DNA of 64,000 bases from an uncultured Lachnospiraceae bacterium (GTDB taxonomy: Bacteria; Bacillota; Clostridia; Lachnospirales; Lachnospiraceae). Positions 17,959-26,877 of the stretch are shown here, one piece after another. Numbering within the stretch: position 1 is the stretch's first letter; every line of letters starts with the position of its first letter. The position numbers were made by a program, and so were the translations under genes. The notes beneath the pieces were generated by a model that had not been told where the DNA came from, did not search any database, and saw only the letters and a program-made list of their open reading frames with translations. The stretch spans positions 1 to 64,000 of the forward strand of contig CADATP010000001.1 in assembly GCA_902790935.1 (NCBI GenBank), given 5' to 3'.

Positions 17959-19092
17959 ATGAACACAGAACTGATGGAAGCACTTAACCTGCTTGAAAGA
18001 GAGAAAGGCATTAGCCGCGACGTACTTCTCGATGCTATCGAGAATTCACTTATGCAGGCTTGCGAGAAGAACTTCGGATCAAGCGAGAATGTGCACGTTG
18101 AGATAGACCGTGAGACCTGCGATTATCTCGTATATGCTGAGAAAGAGGTTGTTGAAACCAGCGCTGACGTTGCGGACAAGAATACTCAGATCAGCCTCGA
18201 GGATGCTAAGAAGATCTCCAAGAAGGCTAAGGTCGGAGATATTATCAATGTCGAGATCAAGTCCAAGGAATTCGGACGTATCGCAGCACAGAACGCTAAG
18301 CAGGTTATCGTTCAGAAAATCAGAGAAGAAGAGAGAAACGTAATCTTCAATCAGTACTTTGAAAAGGAGAAGAACGTTGTTACCGGTATCGTACAGAGAA
18401 TCATCGGCAAGAACGTATCCCTTAACCTCGGAAAGGCGGACGCTATCCTTGCTGAAGGTGAGATGGCAGAGGGCGAGACTTTCCGAATCGGCCAGAGAGT
18501 AAAGGTTTATGTACTTGATGTAAAGAGCTCAACAAAGGGACCTCGCATCAACGTAAGCCGCACTCATCCGGAACTCGTTAAGAGACTTTTCGAAGAGGAA
18601 GTTACCGAGATCGCTGACGGAACAGTTGAGATAAAGAGCATTGCCCGTGAGGCCGGAAGCCGTACCAAGATCGCTGTATGGAGCAACAATGAAAATGTTG
18701 ATCCCGTTGGTGCCTGCGTAGGTATGAACGGAGCGAGAGTTAATGCAATCGTTGATGAACTCGGCGGAGAGAAGATTGATATCGTTAACTGGGATGAGGA
18801 TCCCGGAAGACTTGTTCAGAATGCGCTTTCACCTGCTACCGTTGTAGCAGTATTTGCGGATCCTGATGAAAAGTCCGCTAAGGTTGTAGTTCCCGACGAT
18901 CAGCTTTCACTTGCCATCGGTAAGGAAGGCCAGAACGCAAGACTTGCAGCAAAGCTTACCAACTATAAGATTGATATCAAGTCTGAGTCACAGGCTCAGG
19001 ACGCTCCCGGATTCCGTTATGAAGATTATCTTTATGATGATGAGGAAGAGTACGATGAGGAGTACTCTGAAGAGAATCCTGACGAAGTATAA
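17959..19092 (+). CDS. nusA: Transcription elongation/termination factor NusA
   Basis: 377 aa, the shorter Bacillota form without the C-terminal acidic repeats of enterics. N-terminal RNAP-binding domain, S1 domain (VVTGIVQRIIGKNVSLNLG), then KH domains with REAGSRTKIAV, ACVGMNGARV and LAIGKEGQNARLAAKL. The tail is very acidic (DDEEEYDEEYSEE). SD GGAGGAAAA. Second gene of the operon, its normal place. Confidence 0.98.
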   Translation: MNTELMEALNLLEREKGISRDVLLDAIENSLMQACEKNFGSSENVHVEIDRETCDYLVYAEKEVVETSADVADKNTQISLEDAKKISKKAKVGDIINVEIKSKEFGRIAAQNAKQVIVQKIREEERNVIFNQYFEKEKNVVTGIVQRIIGKNVSLNLGKADAILAEGEMAEGETFRIGQRVKVYVLDVKSSTKGPRINVSRTHPELVKRLFEEEVTEIADGTVEIKSIAREAGSRTKIAVWSNNENVDPVGACVGMNGARVNAIVDELGGEKIDIVNWDEDPGRLVQNALSPATVVAVFADPDEKSAKVVVPDDQLSLAIGKEGQNARLAAKLTNYKIDIKSESQAQDAPGFRYEDYLYDDEEEYDEEYSEENPDEV

Positions 19093-19107
19093 AGTAAGAG
19101 GAAATAA

Positions 19108-19374
19108 ATGGCAAAACAGATTCCTGCCAGAGTATGTATAGGCTGTGGCGAAAAAAAGGAAAAGAATAAACTGATCCGGATAGTAAGAATTTCCGAAGGT
19201 GTGTACGAACTCGACGAAAGCGGAAAGAAAAACGGAAGAGGCGCATACATCTGTAAAAATGCAGAGTGCCTGAATCTCGCTTTCAAGAAAAAAGGTCTGG
19301 AGCGATCTTTTAAGGAAAGCGTACCTGAGGAAACGGTTTTAAAACTGAAAGGAGAGCTTGAAAATTTTGAATAA
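19108..19374 (+). CDS. rnpM: YlxR family protein (RnpM)
   Basis: 88 aa; YlxR proteins bind RNase P RNA and are named RnpM in B. subtilis. Contains RVCIGCGEKKEKNKLIRIVR and the GRGAYIC segment of the family. Lies between nusA and the L7Ae-like gene as in other Bacillota and overlaps the latter by 17 bases. Confidence 0.93.
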   Translation: MAKQIPARVCIGCGEKKEKNKLIRIVRISEGVYELDESGKKNGRGAYICKNAECLNLAFKKKGLERSFKESVPEETVLKLKGELENFE

Positions 19375-19675
19375 TGAAGAAAAAGCTCTTTCCCTGCTAG
19401 GCTTAGCCTACAGAGGAAGAAATCTTACAAGCGGTGAAGATCAGGTTTTGGACGCCATACGAAGTGGTAAGGCTAAACTTGTTATCGTGGCAAAAGATGC
19501 CTCGGACGGAACCAGAAAGCTTTTTAACGACAAATGTACATATTACGGAGTCGATATAAAGATCTGGGGAACAAAGATGGGCATCGGACACGCCATCGGC
19601 AAGGAAACGAGAGCTTCTATCGCCGTTACGGAATCGGGGTTTGCCGGAAAACTTGTTACTTTAATGGAAGAATGA
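19358..19675 (+). CDS. L7Ae-type ribosomal/kink-turn protein (YlxQ-like)
   Basis: 105 aa of the L7Ae/L30e/S12e family that binds kink-turn RNA. Core blocks [37 protein letters not shown] and the [19 protein letters not shown] end are visible. The GTG/ATG-region start overlaps rnpM. Conserved position before infB. Its RNA target in Bacillota is not firmly known to me. Confidence 0.92.
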   Translation: MKILNNEEKALSLLGLAYRGRNLTSGEDQVLDAIRSGKAKLVIVAKDASDGTRKLFNDKCTYYGVDIKIWGTKMGIGHAIGKETRASIAVTESGFAGKLVTLMEE

Positions 19676-19694
19676 TCGAAAGGATGTTTTGAAT

Positions 19695-22598
19695 ATGGCA
19701 AAAAAAAGGATACATGAAATAGCAAAGGATCTCGGAGTAGAAAGCAAAGATGTACTTGCTGTGTGCGCTCAGAAGGGCTTTAATGCAACAACATCATCAA
19801 GCGGACTCGATGAAGATCAGATAGCAGAAATAAAAAAGTATTTTTCTAAGGCATCTGACAAGGCTGAAAGTGAAAAGAAGGCCGATAATAAGAGCGAAAA
19901 GAAGCCTGAAAAGACTGAAAACGCTCCCAAGGCAGAAAATAAGCCGGAGGAAAAGGCACCTGCAAAGCAGCCTCAGACTGAGGAAAAGGCGCCCGCAAAG
20001 CAGCCCCAGCCTCAGGGTAAACAGTCCCAGCAGTCTTCTCAGGAACAGCCTAAGAAAAAGAGAATCAGTATCGTCCTTAATGACAAGGCACGTCCCGGAA
20101 ACGGCGGTGGAAGACCTCAGAATCAGCAGGGCGGAGGAAGACCCGGCGGACAGGGCGGCTATAATCAGTCAAGACCTCAGCAGCCTGTGGGAAGGATCAA
20201 GCCCCTTACCCCTCCTTCACCCACTCCCAGCGTAGCTATGGTTCCCGAGAATAGGGGATTTCAGCCTAAGAAGCCTCATGAGAGTGCTCCCGCTGTAAAG
20301 GAAGCTGCTCCTGCAGCAAATACCGCACAGGCACCTGTTAAGGAAAATACTGCTCCGGTTAAGGAAAACGTTCAGAAGGAATTCGTAAATGGCGGTGGCG
20401 CACAGGCTGCCGGCAGAGGCGCAGACCGCCAGGGAGCCGGTACTCGTCCCGCATCAGACAGATTTGCAAACAACAGAGGAGGTGCTGTTAATGGCAAAGT
20501 TAAAAACGATGGTCAAAAACCTCTCAGGCCGCAAGGGGAAGGCTTTAAGGGGAATAACAGGAACGGCAATAGCAATCCAGGCCCTGGCCGTGGCTTTAAT
20601 AATAGTGGTCGAGATGGCAGACTTAATGAAAGACAGGGAGCTGGATTTGGAGAAAATAGGAATCAAAAAGGCTTCCAGAACCAGGCAGCGCCCGCTGAAG
20701 GCGGCGACAAGTCCCGCGGAGGAAGAAGAGACAAAGGAAAAGACAGAGACAGACGCAAGGATATAGCCTTTGAGGAAGAGAACGAGGTTAAGCGCGCAGG
20801 AAGATTCATCAAGCCCGAGAAGAAGGTTGAAGTTGTAGAGGAAGTTATCAAGGTTATCACCCTTCCCGATACCATCACCATCAAAGATCTCGCTGAGAAG
20901 ATGAAGCAGCGTCCCGCTGACATCGTTAAGAAGCTTTTCCTTGCAGGAAAGATGGTTACCTTAAACGATGAGCTCTCTTTTGAGGATGCAGAGACCATCG
21001 CTATGGAGTATGAGATCCTTTGCGAGCACGAGGTTAAGGTTGATATTATCGAAGAGCTCCTTAAAGAGGATGAGGAGGATCCTTCTCTTCTTAAGGACAG
21101 ACCTCCCGTTGTCTGCGTTATGGGTCACGTTGACCATGGTAAGACTTCACTTCTTGACGCTATCAGAAAGACAAAGGTTACCGATAAAGAGGCCGGCGGT
21201 ATTACCCAGGCTATCGGTGCGTACACAGTTGATGTACAGGGAAGAACAATCACCTTCCTCGACACTCCCGGACATGAAGCATTCACAGCGATGCGTATGA
21301 GAGGTGCGAATTCTACAGATATCGCAATCTTAGTTGTTGCCGCTGATGACGGTGTAATGCCTCAGACAGTAGAAGCTATTAACCATGCGAAGGCAGCAGG
21401 CGTTGAGATCATCGTTGCTGTTAACAAGATCGATAAGCCTTCTGCAAATATCGACAGAGTAAAGCAGGAACTTTCAGAGTACGAGCTCATTTCAGAGGAC
21501 TGGGGCGGAAGTACAGTATTTGCTCCCGTATCAGCGAAGACCGGAGAAGGAATCGACAATCTCCTTGATATGATCCTTCTTACCGCTGACGTACTTGAGC
21601 TTAAAGCTAACCCCAACAGAACTGCAAGAGGTCTTGTTATCGAGGCAGAGCTTGATAAAGGACGCGGACCTGTCGCAACAGTACTTGTACAGAAGGGTAC
21701 TCTTCACGTTGGAGACTTTATCTCCGCCGGAGCTGCTTACGGTAAGGTAAGAGCTATGATCGACGATAAGGGACGCCGCGTAAAGGAAGCTACTCCTTCG
21801 ACTCCCGTTGAGATCCTCGGACTTTCCGATGTACCCGAGGCAGGCGAGGTATTCCTTGCACATGAGAACGATAAGACTGCAAGACAGTTTGCAGAGACCT
21901 ATAAGGCTGAAAACAAGGCTAAGAAGCTTGAGGAGATCAAGGGCCGCATGAGCCTTGAGGACCTCTTCTCCAAGATCAAGGAAGGTAACCTCAAGGAACT
22001 TAATATCATCGTTAAGGCAGACGTACAGGGATCTGTTGAGGCAGTTAAGGAATCCCTTACAAAGCTTTCAAATGATGAAGTAGTAGTTAAGTGCATCCAC
22101 GGCGGCGTTGGTGCTATCAATGAGTCCGACGTTTCACTTGCCAGTGCTTCAAATGCAATCATCATCGGATTTAACGTTCGTCCCGATGCTACAGCAAAAG
22201 CTACCGCTGAGGAAGAAAACGTTGACTTAAGACTTTATGATGTTATTTACAAGGCTATCGAAGATATCGAGCTTGCAATGAAGGGTATGCTTGATCCCGT
22301 ATTTGAGGAAAAGATCATCGGACATGCAGAGATCCGTCAGATCTTCAAGGCATCCGCTATCGGTAATATCTCAGGTTCTTACGTACTTGACGGTGAGATC
22401 CAGAGAGGATGCAAGGTTCGTATTACCCGTGAAGGCGAGCAGATCTTCGAAGGTGATCTTGCTTCACTTAAGAGATTCAAGGATGATGTCAAGGAAGTTA
22501 AGGCCGGATTTGAGTGCGGACTTGTCTTTGACGGATTCGATAAGGTACAGGAACTCGATCAGGTAGAAGCATACATTATGGTAGAGGTACCCAGGTAA
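19695..22598 (+). CDS. infB: Translation initiation factor IF-2
   Basis: About 967 aa. GTPase that places initiator tRNA on the 30S subunit. The small N domain ([14 protein letters not shown]) is followed by a long disordered stretch (about 55-360) rich in Gln, Asn, Gly, Pro and Arg with RGG-like pieces. A second IF2-N domain comes next, then the G domain with [23 protein letters not shown] and NKIDKPSA, and domains II-IV. I start at ATG 19695 rather than TTG 19689 because GAAAGGATG fits the ATG. Two bases separate it from rbfA. Confidence 0.97.
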   Translation: MAKKRIHEIAKDLGVESKDVLAVCAQKGFNATTSSSGLDEDQIAEIKKYFSKASDKAESEKKADNKSEKKPEKTENAPKAENKPEEKAPAKQPQTEEKAPAKQPQPQGKQSQQSSQEQPKKKRISIVLNDKARPGNGGGRPQNQQGGGRPGGQGGYNQSRPQQPVGRIKPLTPPSPTPSVAMVPENRGFQPKKPHESAPAVKEAAPAANTAQAPVKENTAPVKENVQKEFVNGGGAQAAGRGADRQGAGTRPASDRFANNRGGAVNGKVKNDGQKPLRPQGEGFKGNNRNGNSNPGPGRGFNNSGRDGRLNERQGAGFGENRNQKGFQNQAAPAEGGDKSRGGRRDKGKDRDRRKDIAFEEENEVKRAGRFIKPEKKVEVVEEVIKVITLPDTITIKDLAEKMKQRPADIVKKLFLAGKMVTLNDELSFEDAETIAMEYEILCEHEVKVDIIEELLKEDEEDPSLLKDRPPVVCVMGHVDHGKTSLLDAIRKTKVTDKEAGGITQAIGAYTVDVQGRTITFLDTPGHEAFTAMRMRGANSTDIAILVVAADDGVMPQTVEAINHAKAAGVEIIVAVNKIDKPSANIDRVKQELSEYELISEDWGGSTVFAPVSAKTGEGIDNLLDMILLTADVLELKANPNRTARGLVIEAELDKGRGPVATVLVQKGTLHVGDFISAGAAYGKVRAMIDDKGRRVKEATPSTPVEILGLSDVPEAGEVFLAHENDKTARQFAETYKAENKAKKLEEIKGRMSLEDLFSKIKEGNLKELNIIVKADVQGSVEAVKESLTKLSNDEVVVKCIHGGVGAINESDVSLASASNAIIIGFNVRPDATAKATAEEENVDLRLYDVIYKAIEDIELAMKGMLDPVFEEKIIGHAEIRQIFKASAIGNISGSYVLDGEIQRGCKVRITREGEQIFEGDLASLKRFKDDVKEVKAGFECGLVFDGFDKVQELDQVEAYIMVEVPR

Positions 22599-22599
22599 T

Positions 22600-23016
22600 A
22601 TGCGTAAAAACAGTATTAAAAATACCCGTGTTAACGGAGAGGTTCAAAAAGAGCTCTCCGTTATCATAAGGGATGAGATCAAAGACCCGCGCATCAGCCC
22701 TTGGACAAGCGTTGTGGACGTTCAGGTAGCGCCCGACTTAAAGACTTGTAAGGTTTGGATCTCTGTTCTCGGAAGCGAAGAGGACAGGGACAATACCGCT
22801 AAGGGATTGAAGAGCGCTGCGCCTTATATAAGACGCGAACTGGCCCACAGACTCAATCTCAGGAATACTCCCGAGATCAACTTTGTTATGGACCAGTCCA
22901 TCGAGTATGGTGTCAATATGACCCACAAGATCGATGAAGTTATCGCAAAGGACGAGAGCGCTGCAAAAGAGCGGGGAGATGAATCTGAGGAAGATACTTC
23001 CGAGGAGCAGGTTTAG
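22600..23016 (+). CDS. rbfA: Ribosome-binding factor A
   Basis: 138 aa KH-like protein for 16S rRNA maturation. NTRVNGEVQKELSVIIRDEI and the IKDPRIS block are family hallmarks; an acidic Glu/Asp tail extends it. The start lies one base after the infB stop, so translation is likely coupled. Confidence 0.96.
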   Translation: MRKNSIKNTRVNGEVQKELSVIIRDEIKDPRISPWTSVVDVQVAPDLKTCKVWISVLGSEEDRDNTAKGLKSAAPYIRRELAHRLNLRNTPEINFVMDQSIEYGVNMTHKIDEVIAKDESAAKERGDESEEDTSEEQV

Positions 23017-23040
23017 CAGTTTGAACAGAGAGTGTGATAT

Positions 23041-23997
23041 ATGGCAGAATGTTTTGATATTTTAAAAGAGTGCGAAGGCGCTAAGAGAATAGGTATCAGC
23101 GGTCATATCAGACCCGACGGAGATGCCATAAGCTCCTGTCTGGCCCTTAGAAACTATATCATGAGATCTATGCCGGATACGAAGGTGGATGTAAATCTAG
23201 AATATCCGCCTTCAATCTTTTCGGATCTTGTAGGATATAATGATATTATTCAGGGATTTCCGGATGTGGAGCCTTATGATGTGTATTTTGCCCTTGACTG
23301 CAATTACGACAGACTCGGCGGAGCACAGAAATACTTTGACAGCGCCAAAAAGACCATCAATATCGACCATCATATCAGCAATGAGGGATGCGGAGATATT
23401 AATATAGTCGAGCCTGAGATCAGCGCTACGGCTGAGGTCCTTTGCAAGTATATGGACAAGGACAGGATGGATAAGGATACCGCTATGGCTCTTTACGCGG
23501 GAATGGTTACGGATACCGGAGTCTTCCAGTATTCCTGCACCTCTCCGGATACTATGAGAAGAGCAGCGGACCTTATGGAATTCGGTTTTGATTTTTCAAA
23601 GCTGATAAAGAGAGTTTTCTTTGAGAAGACTTATCTTCAGTCCCAGATTATGGGTAGATGCATGATGGAGAGCGTCCGTTTTATGGACGAGAGATGTATA
23701 GTAAGCCTTGTAGACTCCAGAACGGCGGATTTCTACGGCGTAAAGCCCAAGGATTACGAAGGAATCGTAAGCCAGCTTAACAATATCCGCGGAATTGATG
23801 TTGCGATATTTATGTATCAGGTTGGCCCTCAGGAGTTTAAGGTTTCCCTTCGTTCCTCGGAAAAGGTTAATGTGGCTAAGATAGCTATGCAGTTTGGAGG
23901 AGGCGGACATGACCGCGCCGCGGGTTGCAATATGATAGGCACCTTCCACGATTGCGTTAACAATCTGAGCGATAAGATCGCGGAGCAGCTTGGCTGA
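23041..23997 (+). CDS. nrnA: DHH-DHHA1 phosphoesterase, NrnA-like
   Basis: 318 aa. Bifunctional oligoribonuclease / pAp phosphatase family: degrades short RNA and 3'-phosphoadenosine 5'-phosphate. N-terminal DHH domain with GHIRPDGDAISS, the DHH motif in NIDHHISN and TDTGVFQY; C-terminal DHHA1 with GGGGHDRAAG. Standard position after rbfA. Last gene of the operon before a terminator. Confidence 0.92.
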   Translation: MAECFDILKECEGAKRIGISGHIRPDGDAISSCLALRNYIMRSMPDTKVDVNLEYPPSIFSDLVGYNDIIQGFPDVEPYDVYFALDCNYDRLGGAQKYFDSAKKTINIDHHISNEGCGDINIVEPEISATAEVLCKYMDKDRMDKDTAMALYAGMVTDTGVFQYSCTSPDTMRRAADLMEFGFDFSKLIKRVFFEKTYLQSQIMGRCMMESVRFMDERCIVSLVDSRTADFYGVKPKDYEGIVSQLNNIRGIDVAIFMYQVGPQEFKVSLRSSEKVNVAKIAMQFGGGGHDRAAGCNMIGTFHDCVNNLSDKIAEQLG

Positions 23998-24035
23998 TCA
24001 AAGATTTAGTATTTTGTATATTAAAGCAATATAAT

Positions 24036-24074
24036 AAAAGTCCTGCGCCTTATAATAGAGCGCAGGGCTTTTTG
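24036..24074. terminator. Bidirectional terminator after nrnA
   Basis: AAAAGTCCTGCGC (24036-24048) pairs with GCGCAGGGCTTTT (24060-24072) with one G-U pair; T-run rightward, A-run giving Ts leftward. It separates the translation operon from the convergent secreted-protein gene. Confidence 0.88.
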
Positions 24075-24111
24075 GTTTCGCATGAATGCGATTTGAGGAA
24101 ACGGTTTACTG

Positions 24112-25068
24112 TTAAACCTTTGTTACGTCAAAGTACTGCATAAGGTAAAGTGGACCGTACCAGGGAATCTCGTCCTTAACATAAAGCTTTGCTTTTGCGG
24201 GAGTTACCTTGCAAATATAATTTACATTTTCGTATGTGAAGGTAAAGGATAGGGTAATATTATTTGAAGCCTTAATCTCATTCATAATGTTAAGAGGGAG
24301 AGCGTCTCCTTCAGCAAACTCTACAGTGACAGGATCTTTGGAAGATTTTGCAAGCTCGTTTATACGATTGGCGGTATTTTGAGTAGATGCGTTATAGTTT
24401 GCTATATAGTATTCAGGTGAGCCGACTTCGGGATCAGAAGGAGATTCAGGATCAGAAGGAGATTCAGAATCTGAAGGAGAAGATGAATCATCGGTGGTGC
24501 TGCTTGTTTTGTTTGAAAAGATTACAGGACCCAATACGGTGTTATTATATGGTCCGTCTTTTTCGGTTAAGCTTTTGCTGGAAACAGTATCTTCAGACAG
24601 ATTAAGATTGCCCCAGATCATGGACGAACTGTCGTCGTCCAAAGAAGAGGTGGCGACTGATAAGGTAGAGTTTGGGGCCACGGAAATAGTAGCAGATTCG
24701 CAGTCGACACAAACCCTGCCTAAAATCTTATTAGTTCCGACGAATTCTATTGTCCAATCAGAGCTGTCAATATCAAGTCCTTTTGTTACAAGACCGGATA
24801 AGGTCAGCTTTTTTGCGGATGTATCAACTGTTATATCATCAAGTGAGGCCTTTGTACCATCGTAAAGAAATGCATCGAAGCGAAGGATTTGACTCTCGCT
24901 GCTCTGCTGCACAAATGGACTTGTTGCGTTTGCATAGACAGTATACTGGCTTTCATCGGTATCCGGTAAAGTAACTGCCGCCATAGAATTTACCGGAAAG
25001 GTAAAGATTGCACCCGCTACAAAAGCAGCGCCTGTTAATGAAGCTAAAATCTTTTTAAATATCTTCAT
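24112..25068 (-). CDS. Secreted protein of unknown function
   Basis: 318 aa. A Sec signal peptide (MKIFKKILASLTGAAF..., cleavage near NSMAA) leads into a Ser/Asp/Thr-rich beta-looking domain. A low-complexity linker of SPSDxESPSDPE units follows (about residues 195-213), then a small C-terminal domain. No LPXTG, SLH or lipobox, so it is probably released. I recognise no family. It is transcribed away from the LuxR-type gene through a shared regulatory interval and has a strong SD (GGAGG). The nearby regulator may control it; that is inference. Confidence 0.75.
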   Translation of the reverse strand: MKIFKKILASLTGAAFVAGAIFTFPVNSMAAVTLPDTDESQYTVYANATSPFVQQSSESQILRFDAFLYDGTKASLDDITVDTSAKKLTLSGLVTKGLDIDSSDWTIEFVGTNKILGRVCVDCESATISVAPNSTLSVATSSLDDDSSSMIWGNLNLSEDTVSSKSLTEKDGPYNNTVLGPVIFSNKTSSTTDDSSSPSDSESPSDPESPSDPEVGSPEYYIANYNASTQNTANRINELAKSSKDPVTVEFAEGDALPLNIMNEIKASNNITLSFTFTYENVNYICKVTPAKAKLYVKDEIPWYGPLYLMQYFDVTKV

Positions 25069-25122
25069 AAGTAAAACCTCCTTTTTGTTTTGTTTTAGGA
25101 TAAGTGTATAATATATGAGAGC

Positions 25123-25198
25123 CTACCCCATTGCTACTATCTTTGGGGTAGTTGTGAAGGAAAATGCAGGGGTAGTTTTGTGTAGGTGATAGGGGTAG
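25123..25198. promoter_or_regulatory. Four spaced GGGGTAG motifs in the divergent interval
   Basis: CTACCCC at 25123-25129, then GGGGTAG at 25145-25151, 25169-25175 and 25192-25198; steps of 22, 24 and 23 bases, about two helical turns. The first motif lies where the -35 of the leftward gene should be, upstream of a TATTAT/TATACA -10 region, and no good -35 is seen. This is the layout of an activator-dependent promoter. Confidence 0.6.
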
Positions 25199-25246
25199 GA
25201 AAAGCTGTTTTGCGCTGTTTTTAAAGAATTGCTTATGAAATAATAA

Positions 25247-25275
25247 TTGTTTGGTAAGCTGCAAGAGTCTATAAT
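25247..25275 (+). promoter_or_regulatory. Promoter of the LuxR-type gene
   Basis: TTGTTT (25247-25252), 17-bp spacer, TATAAT (25270-25275). Confidence 0.6.
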
Positions 25276-25314
25276 TATAGTTGTAATAAAAAAGTATTTA
25301 TGGAGAAAAAGAAG

Positions 25315-26760
25315 TTGAATATTGAGATGTATTTTTCTACCTTAAAAAAACATAGCAGAGAAGCACTGCTTACTTTTTTATATATCGGGCTGAGTTTTCT
25401 TTTCTCAGGCACCGCTTTTTTAACATGGTACCACAGGCTGGGAGGCATACTAAAAGGAGCAAATGCGGGTCTTTTCTTTGCTTTTTTGGCCTACGCAGCT
25501 CAATGCTTTGGAATGGCTGTTTACGGAATAATCCTTCGCAGATTTCCCGAAATCGGTAAGAGAAGAGTTTTTTCGGGCGGCATACTTATACTTGAAATAA
25601 TGTTCACCGCTCTTTTGTTTATTGCAAAAGATCCGGGGACAATGGTACCTGCCGGAATGCTTCTTAATTTCAGTATCGGACTGAACGCAGGATCATATCT
25701 TACCGTGCTTTCTGTCAATGTTTCAAAAGAAATACGCGGCACTGTTTTCGGACTTGGAAGCGGTTTTGGAAGCGTCGGTTCATGGATCATTTCGTCTATG
25801 GGGACGAATAATTTCTTACTTAATGAAAGAGTTCTTATCATTTACTCTGTAATAAATGCACTCAATCTTATAGTTGTCATATTGCTTGGAAATCTGAAGG
25901 AGTATGAAGGCAGTACGTCTAAAAATGCTTCAAAGAAAGAAGAAGGCGGCCGCAAGAAATATAGAAGTGTGGTGTTTGCAGCAGCGGTAATCCTTTTATT
26001 TGGAGTGATCAATGAACTTTCAAGCTTTTATCCTCTTGCAAATGTGCCGGATCAGTCAAATGTTTTAGAGTTTTCAAGAGCCTTTTACGCCATAAGCCTT
26101 GTTATTGCCGGAGTTGTAAATGATTTAAACAGGAAGCTTGGCAGGATGATCTGCATCGTGCTTTTAGTTGTTCCGTTTATAATGCTGGCCTTAAGAGATT
26201 ATTATAATAACGCCTTTTTGATCTTGCTTGTAAATTATCTTGTAACAGGGTTTTATTCAGTATTTAGAGCGGTTTGTTTTACGGACTATGCAACTGATAA
26301 TAAAGAGCTGTATTTTCTGGCTATGGGTGGCCTTTTCTTTGGAAGGTTCGGAGAAGGCGCAGGATTTGGGATTGCTCCCTTTGTCAGAGACAACATGCTG
26401 CTTCTTATAATTGTAAATGCCGCTTTATATGGTTTGATCATCCTGAGCTCTATACTCTGGGTATATTCCGATATTGCAGGAACAAAGAGTGATGTAAGTA
26501 ATGATAGGGCAAAAGACGCTTCCGAAGAAGATGAGGAATTAAGGCTTAAAGCTTTTGCGGAGAAATACTGTTTTTCACCGAGAGAAGTGGAAGTACTTGA
26601 ACAGATCCTGGAAGGCTCAAGCAATGGCGAGATCTCTGAAAAACTGTTTATATCCGGGAATACGGTAAAATTCCATATGAAAAATATACTGAAAAAAACA
26701 GAGTGCTCTAATCGCACTGAGCTTATTTCACTTGTCAGCGGGCGTTCTTGGCAGGATTGA
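25315..26760 (+). CDS. Membrane-bound LuxR-type regulator with MFS-like domain
   Basis: About 481 aa: 10-12 hydrophobic helices with the look of a major facilitator-type fold (about 25-395), an acidic linker (SEEDEELR), then a C-terminal LuxR HTH (about 420-480) with FSPREVEVLEQI, EISEKLFISGNTVKFHMKNIL and a NRTELI end. It likely senses or transports a ligand and controls transcription from the membrane. I favour the TTG at 25315, which has GGAG 9 bases upstream; the in-frame ATG at 25300 overlaps that SD and has none itself. The divergent secreted protein is a likely target. Confidence 0.85.
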   Translation: MNIEMYFSTLKKHSREALLTFLYIGLSFLFSGTAFLTWYHRLGGILKGANAGLFFAFLAYAAQCFGMAVYGIILRRFPEIGKRRVFSGGILILEIMFTALLFIAKDPGTMVPAGMLLNFSIGLNAGSYLTVLSVNVSKEIRGTVFGLGSGFGSVGSWIISSMGTNNFLLNERVLIIYSVINALNLIVVILLGNLKEYEGSTSKNASKKEEGGRKKYRSVVFAAAVILLFGVINELSSFYPLANVPDQSNVLEFSRAFYAISLVIAGVVNDLNRKLGRMICIVLLVVPFIMLALRDYYNNAFLILLVNYLVTGFYSVFRAVCFTDYATDNKELYFLAMGGLFFGRFGEGAGFGIAPFVRDNMLLLIIVNAALYGLIILSSILWVYSDIAGTKSDVSNDRAKDASEEDEELRLKAFAEKYCFSPREVEVLEQILEGSSNGEISEKLFISGNTVKFHMKNILKKTECSNRTELISLVSGRSWQD

Positions 26761-26787
26761 ATATGGTACAAGCGAATTTCTTCGCTA

Positions 26788-26815
26788 TTGCAAAAAGCCG
26801 TAAATCACATATAAT
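26788..26815 (+). promoter_or_regulatory. Promoter of ribF-truB, partly inside the terminator
   Basis: TTGCAA (26788-26793), 16-bp spacer, TATAAT (26810-26815). The -10 lies in the left arm of the terminator that follows the LuxR-type gene. Confidence 0.5.
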
Positions 26816-26857
26816 ATAACAATGGTGTACTAATTGTTATATTATATGTGTTTTTTT
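26806..26857 (+). terminator. Terminator of the LuxR-type gene
   Basis: Perfect 18-bp stem: 26806-26823 (CACATATAATATAACAAT) with 26833-26850, loop of 9, then seven T. Ends 20 bases before ribF. Confidence 0.88.
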
Positions 26858-26877
26858 GATTTAGAGTGCAAAGAAGT

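Noticed and set aside
25055..25264. 69-codon minus-strand frame over the GGGGTAG array
   Set aside because: Covers the promoter and operators and overlaps the start of the secreted protein; no SD.
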